Of a stretch of DNA of 64,000 bases, positions 57,089 to 64,000 are shown piece by piece. Position 1 is the first letter of the stretch. Each line of letters starts with the position of its first letter. The DNA comes from Rhodococcus wratislaviensis (GTDB taxonomy: Bacteria > Actinomycetota > Actinomycetes > Mycobacteriales > Mycobacteriaceae): contig NZ_UAUI01000014.1 of NCBI RefSeq assembly GCF_900455735.1, forward strand, positions 1 through 64,000. Direction: 5' to 3'. A model generated the notes under the pieces. It was not told where the DNA came from and searched no databases. It saw only the letters and a list, made by a program, of their open reading frames with translations. Both the position numbers and the translations under genes were made by a program.

Positions 57089-57961
57089 TCAGCCCTCGTC
57101 AGCGACCTTGTACGGGTTCACGTGCACGTCAGGGACGAACCCCTCAGTCTCGCTCATCCGTCCCGAACGACCCGGTGTGATGGCCGCATCCCACGACTGC
57201 TCGAGGTAGGAACGCAGGCGCTCACGTGCCTCAGCAACCGTGTTCAGGGTGATCGGCACTCCTGCCCGGAACCAACGGCTACCGCGCGGACCAAGCCCGT
57301 GAACTACCCGGAACGTGGATGCTTCGTAGAGTTTGCCGGTCTCGACGGGGACGAAAAACAACCCGAACGTGTTGATGAATCCTGCGCCGGCAGCACTTTC
57401 GATGAGCGGGAACTTGCCCTGCGGCGTGAACTCTGCGACCAGCAGTTCGCACTGATCCAGCCTGCCGGTGTGCGTGGGGAGTCCCTGCCACACCTTGAGA
57501 GTTTCCGCATCGGCGCGGTCAAGGAACGTCGTGGGGTCCTCGTCACCGTTGATGACCGACTTAGCCTGTGCGATGCCCTCGGCTGCCTTCTCCACGACGG
57601 GGCGCAACTGGTCGAGGATGGTGTCTGCTGCGCCTTCGGCAAGGGCATTGTGGAAGCGGCTCGCAATGGCGACTTCGTTTCCGGTGAGCTGGCTGACGTA
57701 CTGGCGGCGTGCGGCTTCGTCGGCACCGCGCTTGGCGAGGTCGGCGAGTTTCTTCTCGGTGAGTGTCCCGGCTGCTGCGTGCGCCTTGATTTCCTCGGCG
57801 GTGGTGTCGGGGGCGTTGGTGAAGTTCCGCAGGTCATCCCAGGAAGCCAGAATATTGGTGAGTTCGGCAGGTGCTTCGATACCGAGTGCGGTGAGGTTGG
57901 CGAGGAATCCGCGGCAGGTGCTGATGGTGACGCCGTGGGCGAGGTTGAAGGTCTTCGTCAT
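57089..57961 (-). CDS. Unknown 290-aa phage-type protein
   Basis: Not recognised. The first 160 residues are helical and Ala/Glu-rich (EEIKAHAAAGTLTEKKLADL); the C-terminal half is beta-rich (LLVAEFTPQGKFPLIESAA, RWFRAGVPITLNTVAEA). It ends the coupled operon that starts at 59203. Size and position would suit a structural or scaffold-like protein of the satellite, but I see no capsid motif. ATG 57961 is preferred; GTG/ATG seven codons upstream is possible. Confidence 0.6.
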   Translation of the reverse strand: MTKTFNLAHGVTISTCRGFLANLTALGIEAPAELTNILASWDDLRNFTNAPDTTAEEIKAHAAAGTLTEKKLADLAKRGADEAARRQYVSQLTGNEVAIASRFHNALAEGAADTILDQLRPVVEKAAEGIAQAKSVINGDEDPTTFLDRADAETLKVWQGLPTHTGRLDQCELLVAEFTPQGKFPLIESAAGAGFINTFGLFFVPVETGKLYEASTFRVVHGLGPRGSRWFRAGVPITLNTVAEARERLRSYLEQSWDAAITPGRSGRMSETEGFVPDVHVNPYKVADEG

Positions 57962-57974
57962 GTTGGTTCTGCTT

Positions 57975-58256
57975 TCAGTCAATTGCGAATGGGTGGGCGG
58001 ATCGGTCCGCTAGTTCTGGTTTGCCGACTGCGCGGTAAAGCGTGTCGAGTTGCTGTTGGCCACGCTCCGAAAAGTGGTCAATTTGATCACTTTCTTCCAA
58101 CTTGTCTCGGGCAGCGGCCACTGGTTTGGCTGGTGCCGTTGAGGGGCTCACCCGGTCTTGCGGTCTCGTCCAGGCGCTCGGATAGTCCCGTTCAGGTGCC
58201 TCTTCAACCTTCTGTGGGCGTGTATCCCATTCGGGCGGGTACTGCGGTTCAGTCAC
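57975..58256 (-). CDS. Hypothetical 93-aa element protein
   Basis: GTG overlaps the preceding stop (GTGA). Pro-rich and charged N-terminus (QYPPEWDTRPQKVEEAPERD), helical C-terminus (ERGQQQLDTLYRAVGKPEL). No known family. Part of the coupled operon 59203-57089. Confidence 0.55.
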   Translation of the reverse strand: MTEPQYPPEWDTRPQKVEEAPERDYPSAWTRPQDRVSPSTAPAKPVAAARDKLEESDQIDHFSERGQQQLDTLYRAVGKPELADRSAHPFAID

Positions 58257-58537
58257 GGTGTTACTCCTCGGGATTCAAGTACGTCGGCCAGATCGTGGAT
58301 ACGGTCAGCGACAAGGCGTGCAGCATCAGGGGCCAGCGTGATACCAGCGATATTCAGGGAACTGTCGGTGATCGAGACTTCGATGGTGCGGCGGTGCGCG
58401 AAGCAACGCCGTTGCGCTGACCTAGTTGGCTGTTCGCAACCAGGCTGAATGCAGGGTTCAGCGGCGCGGAACGATTTCCGGTCGCGCGGGTTGTAGTTGA
58501 GTTGGCCACCATATTTGAGCGGCGGTCGATCAGTCAC
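58253..58537 (-). CDS. Hypothetical 94-aa element protein with Cys/His cluster
   Basis: GTG overlaps the upstream stop (GTGA). CIQPGCEQPTRSAQRRCFAH may bind zinc; the second half is helical (DAARLVADRIHDLADVLE). No function assigned. Confidence 0.55.
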   Translation of the reverse strand: MTDRPPLKYGGQLNYNPRDRKSFRAAEPCIQPGCEQPTRSAQRRCFAHRRTIEVSITDSSLNIAGITLAPDAARLVADRIHDLADVLESRGVTP

Positions 58538-58767
58538 TGTGTTTCCTTCCGTGCCCGTCCAGGGCCAGCGATGATGGGGCGGTTGTCGTAGCGGGCTTGT
58601 GCAGCCTTCTTCGCTTGGAGGAGTGAGCCGGCTTCGTACTCACGACCAGTTGGTGTGGTGCGGTATCGGACGTGCCCGTCGTGCGCCCAGGATCGGATGG
58701 TGCGGGTTGTGCGCTTTACGATCCGTGCGGCTTCGTCGCCACCCACCCAGAGTTCAGGCAGCCTCAC
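58534..58767 (-). CDS. Small HTH (MerR/excisionase-like) protein
   Basis: A 77-aa protein: WVGGDEAARIVKRTTRTIRSWAHDG is a winged-helix excisionase-type HTH with HVRYRTTPTGREYEAGSL as the wing. GTG 58767 lies within the last codons of the upstream gene. Possible regulator or excision factor. Confidence 0.7.
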   Translation of the reverse strand: MRLPELWVGGDEAARIVKRTTRTIRSWAHDGHVRYRTTPTGREYEAGSLLQAKKAAQARYDNRPIIAGPGRARKETQ

Positions 58768-59203
58768 GTAGCACCACCTGCCAAACCGTGTCCGACACTT
58801 CCGGCCAACGCTTCATGTGAATGGCCCGAAGCTCACATAGGTTCTCGCGCATGCCTTCCGGCTCCACCCACGTCGGCGAATCCATTGCGGCAAGTACACG
58901 ACGGGTCAGTTCACGGACCGGGGTCAGATCATCGCTAATCAGGCCGCAGACGAACCCGTTCACGCGATACAGGCGCCCCAGCCCGATCAGATCGACACCA
59001 GACCAGCCAGCCCAGCTATGCAGGTAGGCCACCTCGGTATCCGCTGCGGTCATCGGAATCATGGGCAACGGTGAACTTGAACCCGGCTTGTTGCCGGTAT
59101 TCACCCGCTCACCGGTTCGAGCGGCACGGGACGAAACCATGCTTCGGAGTTCGGCTACCACTGATGGTGTGGACGCTACGACCACACGTAAATCAAGTTC
59201 CAC
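58754..59203 (-). CDS. Conserved phage-type protein, 149 aa
   Basis: GTG with aaggag six bases upstream. WAGWSGVDLIGLGRLYRVNGF is the most conserved-looking part. It is the first gene of a coupled operon downstream of repA. No catalytic motif is visible; function unknown. Confidence 0.6.
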   Translation of the reverse strand: MELDLRVVVASTPSVVAELRSMVSSRAARTGERVNTGNKPGSSSPLPMIPMTAADTEVAYLHSWAGWSGVDLIGLGRLYRVNGFVCGLISDDLTPVRELTRRVLAAMDSPTWVEPEGMRENLCELRAIHMKRWPEVSDTVWQVVLREAA

Positions 59204-59221
59204 GGTTCTCCTTGGAACGGG

Positions 59222-59261
59222 GAACGGGCATCGCCTCCGTGGATGGAAGCAATGCCCGTTC
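59222..59261 (-). terminator. Minus-strand hairpin after the repA region
   Basis: Two 17-nt arms (59222-59238 and 59245-59261) pair fully on the minus strand with two G-U pairs around the loop atccac; on the plus strand those are A-C mismatches. It shares GGGCAT..CTTCC with the hairpin at 56944-56976. It lies between the repA-side genes and the operon starting at 59203. Confidence 0.65.
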
Positions 59262-59272
59262 GGAAATCAGGA

Positions 59273-59488
59273 TTAGGTGAAATCGGAAATCAAGTTGATC
59301 GGTGCCTTTGGCACGCCCGTACACGTCCTGGAATCCCAGTGGCGGTACGAATCCCCATCGCTGAGACAGCAGGGTTCGGATGACGGCCTGTGCGGGAGGC
59401 GGCAGCGCGGGATTTGCCCCGGCCGCAACTTGCCCCTGATCACAAGGTTGGCTGACTGACGTTCGACGTACGAACCGCAATCACTCAT
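59273..59488 (-). CDS. Possible 71-aa protein coupled to repA
   Basis: ATG overlaps the repA stop region (ATGAGTGA). It encodes SDCGSYVERQSANLVIRGKL and ends DFT 12 bases before the hairpin. About 73 percent of third codon bases are G or C. No family recognised. A competing frame covers the same bases, so confidence is moderate. Confidence 0.4.
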   Translation of the reverse strand: MSDCGSYVERQSANLVIRGKLRPGQIPRCRLPHRPSSEPCCLSDGDSYRHWDSRTCTGVPKAPINLISDFT

Positions 59489-60818
59489 CGGCGGTTCCCG
59501 GTTCCGTACCCCCGCTGCGGGAACCGGGAACCGAGGCCCCCTTCTCCCGCCAAGCCTTCAGAGCCCTTCCCGCACGTTGCTTCTGCCAGCCCAAACGCTG
59601 ACGAGCGTCCTCAACCGTCGCAGGTGGGGGGTCTAGTGCAGCTATCGCCGCCAAGTCATCGGAGGGAACCGCATCGGCGGGGGCGCTGGTCCCGTCAGGT
59701 GCCTTGACTTCCCATTCCAAGATGCCATCGGTAAACGCATAGAGGACAAACAGCCCAGCAGACGGCTCCGGATCACCAGTAGGACAATGCTGACGCAGAC
59801 CACCGTGCCTGTCCTTGTTCACAGACAAGTATGCTGAACCGCCCTTACCCGGCGTGAACGGTTCTTTGACCTTTACCCGCATCGACACACCACCGATAGC
59901 GCGCCGTTTTGCAGCAGTGCCACCAGGCCCCTGTGTGCGCGAGTCTTGCCCCTTAGCCAAGTGATCCACTGCAAGGACACATGCGCCGGAACGTGCCAGC
60001 GGCTTCAGAACCCGGGTATGCACCGAGGTGAAGTCGTCAGCCGAGTTGGAGTTGAACCCAAACAGCGGCAACAACTCGCCAATGGAGTCGACAACGGCAA
60101 CGGTGGGCTCCCATATGCCCATGTCCCCGACGACTTCCAGGAGTTCAAGGTGATCCTCGGGTTCGATGTACCTGAAGCGGGTCTGGTCTCGCAATGCCAC
60201 TTCAGGAGCACCCAACGCAACTAGTCGCGCGATGGTCGCAACAGCGCCGTTGTGGTCCAGGTCGATGATTAGGGAACGCAGGCCGGCGTGGAGTGCTTCA
60301 ACGACTGCGGCCAGACACACCCACGTCTTTCCGCTCTCGGGGTCACCGAACACGTTGTTGACCTGACCGGCGTAGAAGAGTCTGCATCCATCGTTGCGTT
60401 TGAGGACGACTGGTTTCAGCGATTCCAACCCGGAACCGTCGAGGAGTGCCCCAATGTCCACATACTTCGCGGTTCCCGGTTCCCGCAGCGGGGGTACGGA
60501 ACCGGGAACCGCGGGTTCTTGCAGGTCAGAGGGTTTAGATCGCCCAGTTTTGGGTGTGCGGTTCCCGCCCGGTTCCCGCGACTCATTACCGAACTTACGG
60601 TGAAGGTCCACGAAATTCGACCAGTCGATTGTGTGGCCGTTCATCTCCGCGTCAACTACCCACGGGGGTTTTGGCCGACTATTCGACCAACCGTCTAGGA
60701 GTATGTCCGGTTCGGGACTAATCCCTGGTGGTTCATTCGGATCGGTACTGAGTACGTCCGCCATAGTCATGGCGCTATCAGCGATACGCTTTGCGTCCGC
60801 GATGCTTTGAATTTTCAA
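59481..60818 (-). CDS. RepA-like AAA ATPase (replication protein of the element)
   Basis: A 445-aa RecA-fold ATPase of the AAA_25/RepA type. Walker A is GDPESGKTWVCL (near residue 160), Walker B-like strands LIIDLDHN and VAVVDSIGEL follow, and LAVDHLAKGQDSRTQG is the family's hexameric-helicase-like motif. The N-terminal 110 residues and the last 17 are low-complexity and contain both copies of a 42-bp palindromic unit. It probably unwinds the element's origin. Such proteins are standard in small actinobacterial prophages and satellites. Confidence 0.8.
   Translation of the reverse strand: MKIQSIADAKRIADSAMTMADVLSTDPNEPPGISPEPDILLDGWSNSRPKPPWVVDAEMNGHTIDWSNFVDLHRKFGNESREPGGNRTPKTGRSKPSDLQEPAVPGSVPPLREPGTAKYVDIGALLDGSGLESLKPVVLKRNDGCRLFYAGQVNNVFGDPESGKTWVCLAAVVEALHAGLRSLIIDLDHNGAVATIARLVALGAPEVALRDQTRFRYIEPEDHLELLEVVGDMGIWEPTVAVVDSIGELLPLFGFNSNSADDFTSVHTRVLKPLARSGACVLAVDHLAKGQDSRTQGPGGTAAKRRAIGGVSMRVKVKEPFTPGKGGSAYLSVNKDRHGGLRQHCPTGDPEPSAGLFVLYAFTDGILEWEVKAPDGTSAPADAVPSDDLAAIAALDPPPATVEDARQRLGWQKQRAGRALKAWREKGASVPGSRSGGTEPGTADE
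59492..59533. repeat. 42-bp palindromic unit, copy 1
   Basis: Begins cggttcccggttccgtaccc and ends gaaccgggaaccg. It is itself an imperfect palindrome and is the exact reverse complement of 60470-60511. It is inside repA and encodes VPGSRSGGTEPGT at the C-terminus. Confidence 0.9.
60470..60511. repeat. 42-bp palindromic unit, copy 2 (inverted)
   Basis: Exact reverse complement of 59492-59533 (42 of 42). Here it encodes VPGSVPPLREPGT in the N-terminal part of RepA. A partial third version (ggttcccgcccggttccc) lies about 50 bp further, at 60562-60579. Identity ends exactly at both sides of the 42 bp. Confidence 0.9.
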
Positions 60819-60905
60819 TTGGTTCCTTCAGCTCAGCGGTCTGAATCGTCCGCACACGTTGCGGCACTCTGTTACGTATAAGAGGGGTCGAAGGTGAAGC
60901 GGGTC

Positions 60906-61088
60906 CTATTTTTGGTACTTAGCGAGTGCGTCATCAACCGCGTCGCCCAAACGCTGCAATTCCGTAAAGTTCAGGGTGAACTCTTTGCTCGATTGACTGA
61001 AGATGATGCGAAACAGGTTCGCGTTGAGGTTGTGTGAATAGCGCTCAGCGATTACGAACGAATTCGAGATGTACGGGCGGTCGTCCAT
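60906..61088 (-). CDS. Hypothetical 60-aa element protein
   Basis: ATG 61088 has aggaga eight bases upstream. The sequence RPYISNSFVIAERYSHNLNA and FTLNFTELQRLGDAVDDALA suggests a small alpha/beta protein. The region is AT-richer than the chromosome. Function unknown. Confidence 0.55.
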   Translation of the reverse strand: MDDRPYISNSFVIAERYSHNLNANLFRIIFSQSSKEFTLNFTELQRLGDAVDDALAKYQK

Positions 61089-61120
61089 TGCGTTTCTCCT
61101 GATCGGTTTTGCGACCACGT

Positions 61121-61327
61121 TCAGTGGGCACCTCGCGCTGCGGCGACCAGTTCTGCGATAAGTCCCTCTTCCAAGGGCAGGACACCAGACGACCTCAGCA
61201 AGTGCTGAGCCCTGGCCAACACGACCTCCTGACGCCTACGAGCAACAACGTCATCGGGGAAGCCATGCATCTGTGCAGCGCGCAAACGGCCGGCGGCGGA
61301 TAGCACTGCAGGGTTGGCAGCAGCCAT
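61121..61327 (-). CDS. Hypothetical 68-aa helical element protein
   Basis: AANPAVLSAAGRLRAAQMHG and VVARRRQEVVLARAQHLLRS are helical and basic. Similar short proteins are common next to repA in small actinobacterial prophages. aaggag lies upstream of the ATG. Confidence 0.6.
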   Translation of the reverse strand: MAAANPAVLSAAGRLRAAQMHGFPDDVVARRRQEVVLARAQHLLRSSGVLPLEEGLIAELVAAARGAH

Positions 61328-61475
61328 GACAAAACTCCTTCAATGGGGGCGAACTAGGTGAGGGCTAAGTACCGGGCGGATAACAGCCCGAGTAAAAAGA
61401 ATCGGTGCAACGCTCGGAAGCGCAACACCTAATTACATTCTAAGAACGGCAAGATGTTTCGCGGCCACACGCAAG

Positions 61476-61874
61476 TCAGGAGCGCAATTCTCGGGATGCT
61501 TGCATGTTCTGCACCATCTCGTCATACGCAGTCCTGAGCGACGTCTTGCGGTACACCCACGATCGACCAAACGGGCGGGCCTCCACTAGCCCATCCTGCC
61601 TCCACCTACGAAGGGTCCGTGCGTTGCGGCCTGTGATCCGTTGCGCTTCGTCCTCCGTCAACCAACCGAAAACGTGCTCACGCAGGTTTCGTTGGACGTA
61701 CATGTGGCCGATATACCCCCCGGGATGCCGTACCGGCTGCGCTGGGACTAGACCAGCTTCACGAAACATCACTAAACGACTACCCCACTGTCCAAGCGAT
61801 TCCTTAGCCTCGGCCTCGTCCATAACCTTGAACTCGCGGGCGCGCTGATACGCTTCGATTTCGTCAGAAGTCAT
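61476..61874 (-). CDS. HTH protein with C-terminal excisionase-type domain
   Basis: A 132-aa protein. The last 65 residues (WLTEDEAQRITGRNARTLRR, then WRQDGLVEARPFGRSWVYRK) form a MerR/Xis-type winged helix. The N-terminal half (YQRAREFKVMDEAEAKESLG) is helical. Possible regulator of excision or replication of the element. Confidence 0.7.
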   Translation of the reverse strand: MTSDEIEAYQRAREFKVMDEAEAKESLGQWGSRLVMFREAGLVPAQPVRHPGGYIGHMYVQRNLREHVFGWLTEDEAQRITGRNARTLRRWRQDGLVEARPFGRSWVYRKTSLRTAYDEMVQNMQASRELRS

Positions 61875-62055
61875 TACACCCCTTCCTGCCTATCCAGGCA
61901 TCACTATTAGGCCCCCAGCGTTCAACTGAGAGCCTCAAAATTGCACAACAAATAGACCTATACGGGCCGAGAATCCGGACACGACCGCCAGACAGCGGAT
62001 TTGTTTTAACGTCGCCCGAGAATACGAATCGGTGGGACGGCTAGCAAAGAACTAT

Positions 62056-62250
62056 TTAGCGCTGGTTTGAACGTTCCCAAGCCTCGATGCGGGTCACGGG
62101 GAAACGCCAAAGCTTGCCCACTCGCAACGCCGGAATTTCACGGGCTGCGGCCATATCCCGAACTTGCCTCTCAGAGATTACCCACCGATTCGCAAGGTCT
62201 TTTGTCGTCCAGAAATCTGCCACTACAGTTGCCAATTTGGTATTCTCCAT
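62056..62250 (-). CDS. Excisionase-like HTH protein
   Basis: A 64-aa protein: DFWTTKDLANRWVISERQVRDM is the HTH and ALRVGKLWRFPVTRIEAWER the wing, as in Xis-type proteins encoded beside tyrosine integrases. The ATG at 62250 is used; an ATG at 62286 is possible. It lies 230 bp downstream of int. Confidence 0.75.
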   Translation of the reverse strand: MENTKLATVVADFWTTKDLANRWVISERQVRDMAAAREIPALRVGKLWRFPVTRIEAWERSNQR

Positions 62251-62481
62251 TACTTGCGCTATTCCGTCAATGCCGGTAATGCACACATAGTTTTACACCT
62301 AGTGGCCGACGGAAACACTTAACCCGAGATGTTGTGAGTAAGTTTGATGAAAGTTGCTGGTCATCATCCCGGCTGATCTGGGGTTCGTGACCACTCCGGC
62401 GTGTCGCACATCACATTCTCGACAGAAACTCTCATGCGATGAACTGTGCAGGAGGGGGACTGACAATTCCCCCACACCTAG

Positions 62482-63561
62482 CTACAGAAGGTTGTCGAAC
62501 ACTGCTCTCGTCTTCGCGTCCTCACCGGGCCACAGATGCGAGTACACCGCCAACGTCACCATCGGCGAAGCATGCCCCAACCGCTGCTGAACTGTGGTTA
62601 CCGACGCACCCGACTGGATCAGAGCCGACGCATAGAAGTGCCTCAGACTATGCCATGAGTGATTCTCAACACCCGCGTCTGCGGCCACACCACGCCACAC
62701 CTTCGCAACGTGCGCGCTCGACCACTGCCCGCCCTGCGCCGCCCTGAACAACGGCGTATGCGACTCGTAGTCATGCCGTTCCAGATGCGCCCTCACCGCG
62801 TCCAACGTGGAATCCGGTAGAGGGACCGTGCGCCGAGACTTCTCAGACTTCAGCGCCCTCCAACCGAATGCCGTGTGATGCCCATCGGCTTGCTCGGTCA
62901 CATCCACAACCCTGCGGGCGAAGTCGATTGAACGCACACGCAAGCCCGCAAGTTCGCCGGCGCGGAGACCACTCGTAGCCCCGAATTCGATCATCGTTGC
63001 GTACGGCTCATCAGCGGCATCGATCAGCGACCGGACTTGCTCCACCTTCAGCACCTGGTGCGGCTCAACCGCCTGATTTGCAGGGCTCCTACGCCTCACG
63101 TGAGACACAGGATTGCGAACCAGCTGCCCCTGCGCCACAGCATCGTTAAACAGCGCTGAGAGCGTGCCTAGCAGAGTCCTGATGCTGCTGTTGGACAGTG
63201 GCTTGCCATCCGCCCAGGGCCTGCCCTCGGCCAGCGTGGCGCGCCACTCCCGCACGTCGTCAGCGGTCACATCCGCCAGCTTCTTGTATTCGAGGTTCCC
63301 GAGGTTAGCCGCCAAGTGAGTCCGTACCCCACGAGTCGACGCCGTAGCGGACTGCTCAATGTGCGCCTTCAGCACCACCGAGAGCATGCGGTTGTCCATG
63401 CGGGTGCCGGTAGGGCTGAGTCCTTCACGTTGGCGTATCCACTCGCGTGCATCGCCCTGTTTCGCGAAGCTCTTCGACATCTCCTTGCCGCCGACGCGCA
63501 CGCGTGCCACGTACCGAGGGGCTTTGCCCTCCGTGTAGGTGCGGCGCTGGATGGAACCCAT
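62482..63561 (-). CDS. int: Tyrosine site-specific integrase
   Basis: A 359-aa phage integrase. The N-terminal arm-binding domain (YVARVRVGGKEMSKSFAKQG) and core-binding SAM-like domain (residues 60-150) precede the catalytic domain: first Arg in TSGLRAGELAGLR, Lys in LKSEKSRRTVPL, HSLRHFYAS (His-x-x-Arg), LGHASPMVT and the nucleophile Tyr in LAVYSHL. It lies 174 bp from attR and inserts the element in ettA. Confidence 0.93.
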   Translation of the reverse strand: MGSIQRRTYTEGKAPRYVARVRVGGKEMSKSFAKQGDAREWIRQREGLSPTGTRMDNRMLSVVLKAHIEQSATASTRGVRTHLAANLGNLEYKKLADVTADDVREWRATLAEGRPWADGKPLSNSSIRTLLGTLSALFNDAVAQGQLVRNPVSHVRRRSPANQAVEPHQVLKVEQVRSLIDAADEPYATMIEFGATSGLRAGELAGLRVRSIDFARRVVDVTEQADGHHTAFGWRALKSEKSRRTVPLPDSTLDAVRAHLERHDYESHTPLFRAAQGGQWSSAHVAKVWRGVAADAGVENHSWHSLRHFYASALIQSGASVTTVQQRLGHASPMVTLAVYSHLWPGEDAKTRAVFDNLL

Positions 63562-63696
63562 TCCGTGAGTCTATAGGTGCGGGGGACTCCCGCAAATCCC
63601 CCGACCGCCCCCGAACACTACTGCCATTTGTGCCGGAGACACCCCTTCGATCTAAACCCTAAAATCCTTTCTATGCAGGAAAAAATGCGCTGACCA

Positions 63697-63724
63697 TTGA
63701 CAACACGAACGACCTGTGTATAGG
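63697..63724 (+). promoter_or_regulatory. Outward-facing promoter at the right end
   Basis: TTGACA (63697-63702), a 16-bp spacer and TATAGG (63719-63724) form a near-consensus promoter directed to attR. In the circular form it would read across attP to the plus-strand genes at 50790 and 51275; when integrated it points into the displaced ettA leader and the ssb-like gene in antisense direction. Confidence 0.45.
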
Positions 63725-63729
63725 GTCCT

Positions 63730-63759
63730 CTACAACATCGTGTAAATGAACTCAGCCAT
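63730..63759 (-). pseudogene. Displaced ettA start (nine codons)
   Basis: The original ATG and first eight codons of ettA (MAEFIYTM) survive here, then read into element sequence as Leu and a stop (ttgtag). The upstream leader and promoter belong to the chromosome. This marks the right-hand remnant of the attB site. Confidence 0.85.
63736..63753. repeat. attR core repeat
   Basis: Identical to 50594-50611. The flanking base a (63754) differs from g at attL, which shows which ettA codon 2 is chromosomal (GCT) and which came from the element (GCC). Confidence 0.9.
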
Positions 63760-63891
63760 GGGGCCAGCCTAATGGTGAAGTGCGATGAACCCACATCGCG
63801 GAGGGTCGAGGACGTGATCGGGGCTTCGCGGGGAGAAGCCGCGGGCCTCGGCGCCGGGAGCACGGGGTCGGCGCCGATACCCGCTGGTGCG

Positions 63892-64000
63892 CTATGCGAC
63901 GAGGGACCGGGTGGCGACCTGTTCCGTCGCCGGGGTCGCCGCGTCCGCGTCCCCGGTTCTGGCCGCGCGCTCGAGCACGACCGTGCACCGGGCGAGATCC
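63892..64000 (-). CDS. Single-stranded DNA-binding-like protein, C-terminal end only
   Basis: The last 35 codons are in the window: DLARCTVVLERAARTGDADA, then ATPATEQVATRSLVA and TAG. The DLARCT segment resembles the end of the OB fold of the small ssb-like protein encoded upstream of ettA in mycobacteria (Rv2478c position). A weak hairpin ggcttc/gaagcc (63822-63840) follows. The call depends partly on synteny. Confidence 0.5.
   Translation of the reverse strand, partial: DLARCTVVLERAARTGDADAATPATEQVATRSLVA

Noticed and set aside
57018..57209. Possible third plus-strand small protein after the Trp-rich peptides (MVSAWFRPVRPV...)
   Set aside because: It has a weak ribosome binding site, but two thirds of it is antisense to the 290-aa gene and it lacks the WWNxF ending.
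57089..57961. 290-aa protein as the major capsid protein
   Set aside because: No recognisable HK97-type features; only position and size would support it, so it is left as unknown.
59461..59475. gttcg-N5-cgaac palindrome after repA as a LexA site
   Set aside because: The half-sites are in the reverse order compared with the LexA box, and no promoter is evident.
59193..59480. 95-codon minus-strand frame after repA
   Set aside because: Runs through the long hairpin and overlaps the start of the next gene; the ATGA-coupled 71-aa frame is preferred.

Overview
This window is a high-GC actinobacterial chromosome segment, most likely Rhodococcus or a close relative. The evidence is the gene order from clpX to ettA, which matches the Mycobacterium tuberculosis Rv2457c-Rv2478c neighbourhood as I remember it: clpX, clpP2, clpP1, tig, nei, rpiB, a CPWC thiol reductase, pepN, DUF5130, ctaJ, HNH, glbO, alpha-glucosidase, hotdog, large GDH, ettA and an ssb-like gene. 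GTG starts and LexA boxes of the mycobacterial TCGAAC-N4-GTTCGA type also fit. Function calls are made by eye from motifs; no database search was run.

Region 1 (1-19.6 kb) is a cyclitol catabolism island. A tightly packed plus-strand operon encodes iolC (cut by the window edge), a Cgl0158-type aldolase, iolB, iolD, iolE, iolG, iolH and the CoA-acylating semialdehyde dehydrogenase mmsA/iolA, ending in a 14-bp stem terminator. It is followed by a type II NADH dehydrogenase, a ROK kinase, a frameshifted GNAT gene and a DUF222/HNH gene behind a LexA-like box. A sugar porter and a divergent LacI regulator share a palindromic operator. A second TIM-barrel isomerase, a PhyH-type oxygenase with a lac-operator-like site, a LacI remnant and a secreted M23 peptidase complete the region.

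Region 2 (19.8-50.6 kb) starts with quiC-aroQ, quinate/shikimate genes behind a palindromic operator. The conserved core follows: clpX, clpP2, clpP1, tig, tRNA-Pro, tRNA-Gly, nei, rpiB, an M48 protease, a CPWC thiol reductase, a ferredoxin-reductase-like flavoprotein, pepN, dinB with a LexA box on its start codon, likely respiratory supercomplex subunits (DUF5130/PRSAF1-like and CtaJ-like), glbO, a GH13 glucosidase, gdh and ettA.

Region 3 (50,594-63,753) is a 13.1-kb integrated element bounded by an 18-bp direct repeat, catcgtgtaaatgaactc. It sits in codons 2-8 of ettA. The element supplies a replacement GTG start and ribosome binding site to ettA, and leaves the original ATG and eight codons stranded at its far end, next to the ssb-like gene. 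It encodes a tyrosine integrase, HTH/excisionase proteins, a RepA-like ATPase, two HNH proteins, a probable terminase small subunit and many small coupled genes. I see no large terminase, portal or tail gene, and no recognisable capsid gene, so it looks like a phage satellite or a reduced prophage.

The end of the element away from int carries cargo that is the best candidate for an undescribed system: a membrane-anchored Mrr-like nuclease, a LexA-box-controlled zinc-ribbon gene, and a coupled two-gene module (a DUF6932-like nucleotidyltransferase-fold protein plus an unknown 296-aa, low-GC protein). Other unexplained features are two tandem 32-codon Trp-rich peptides ending in WWNxF, a 42-bp palindromic unit present twice in opposite orientation inside repA, and two related minus-strand hairpins.
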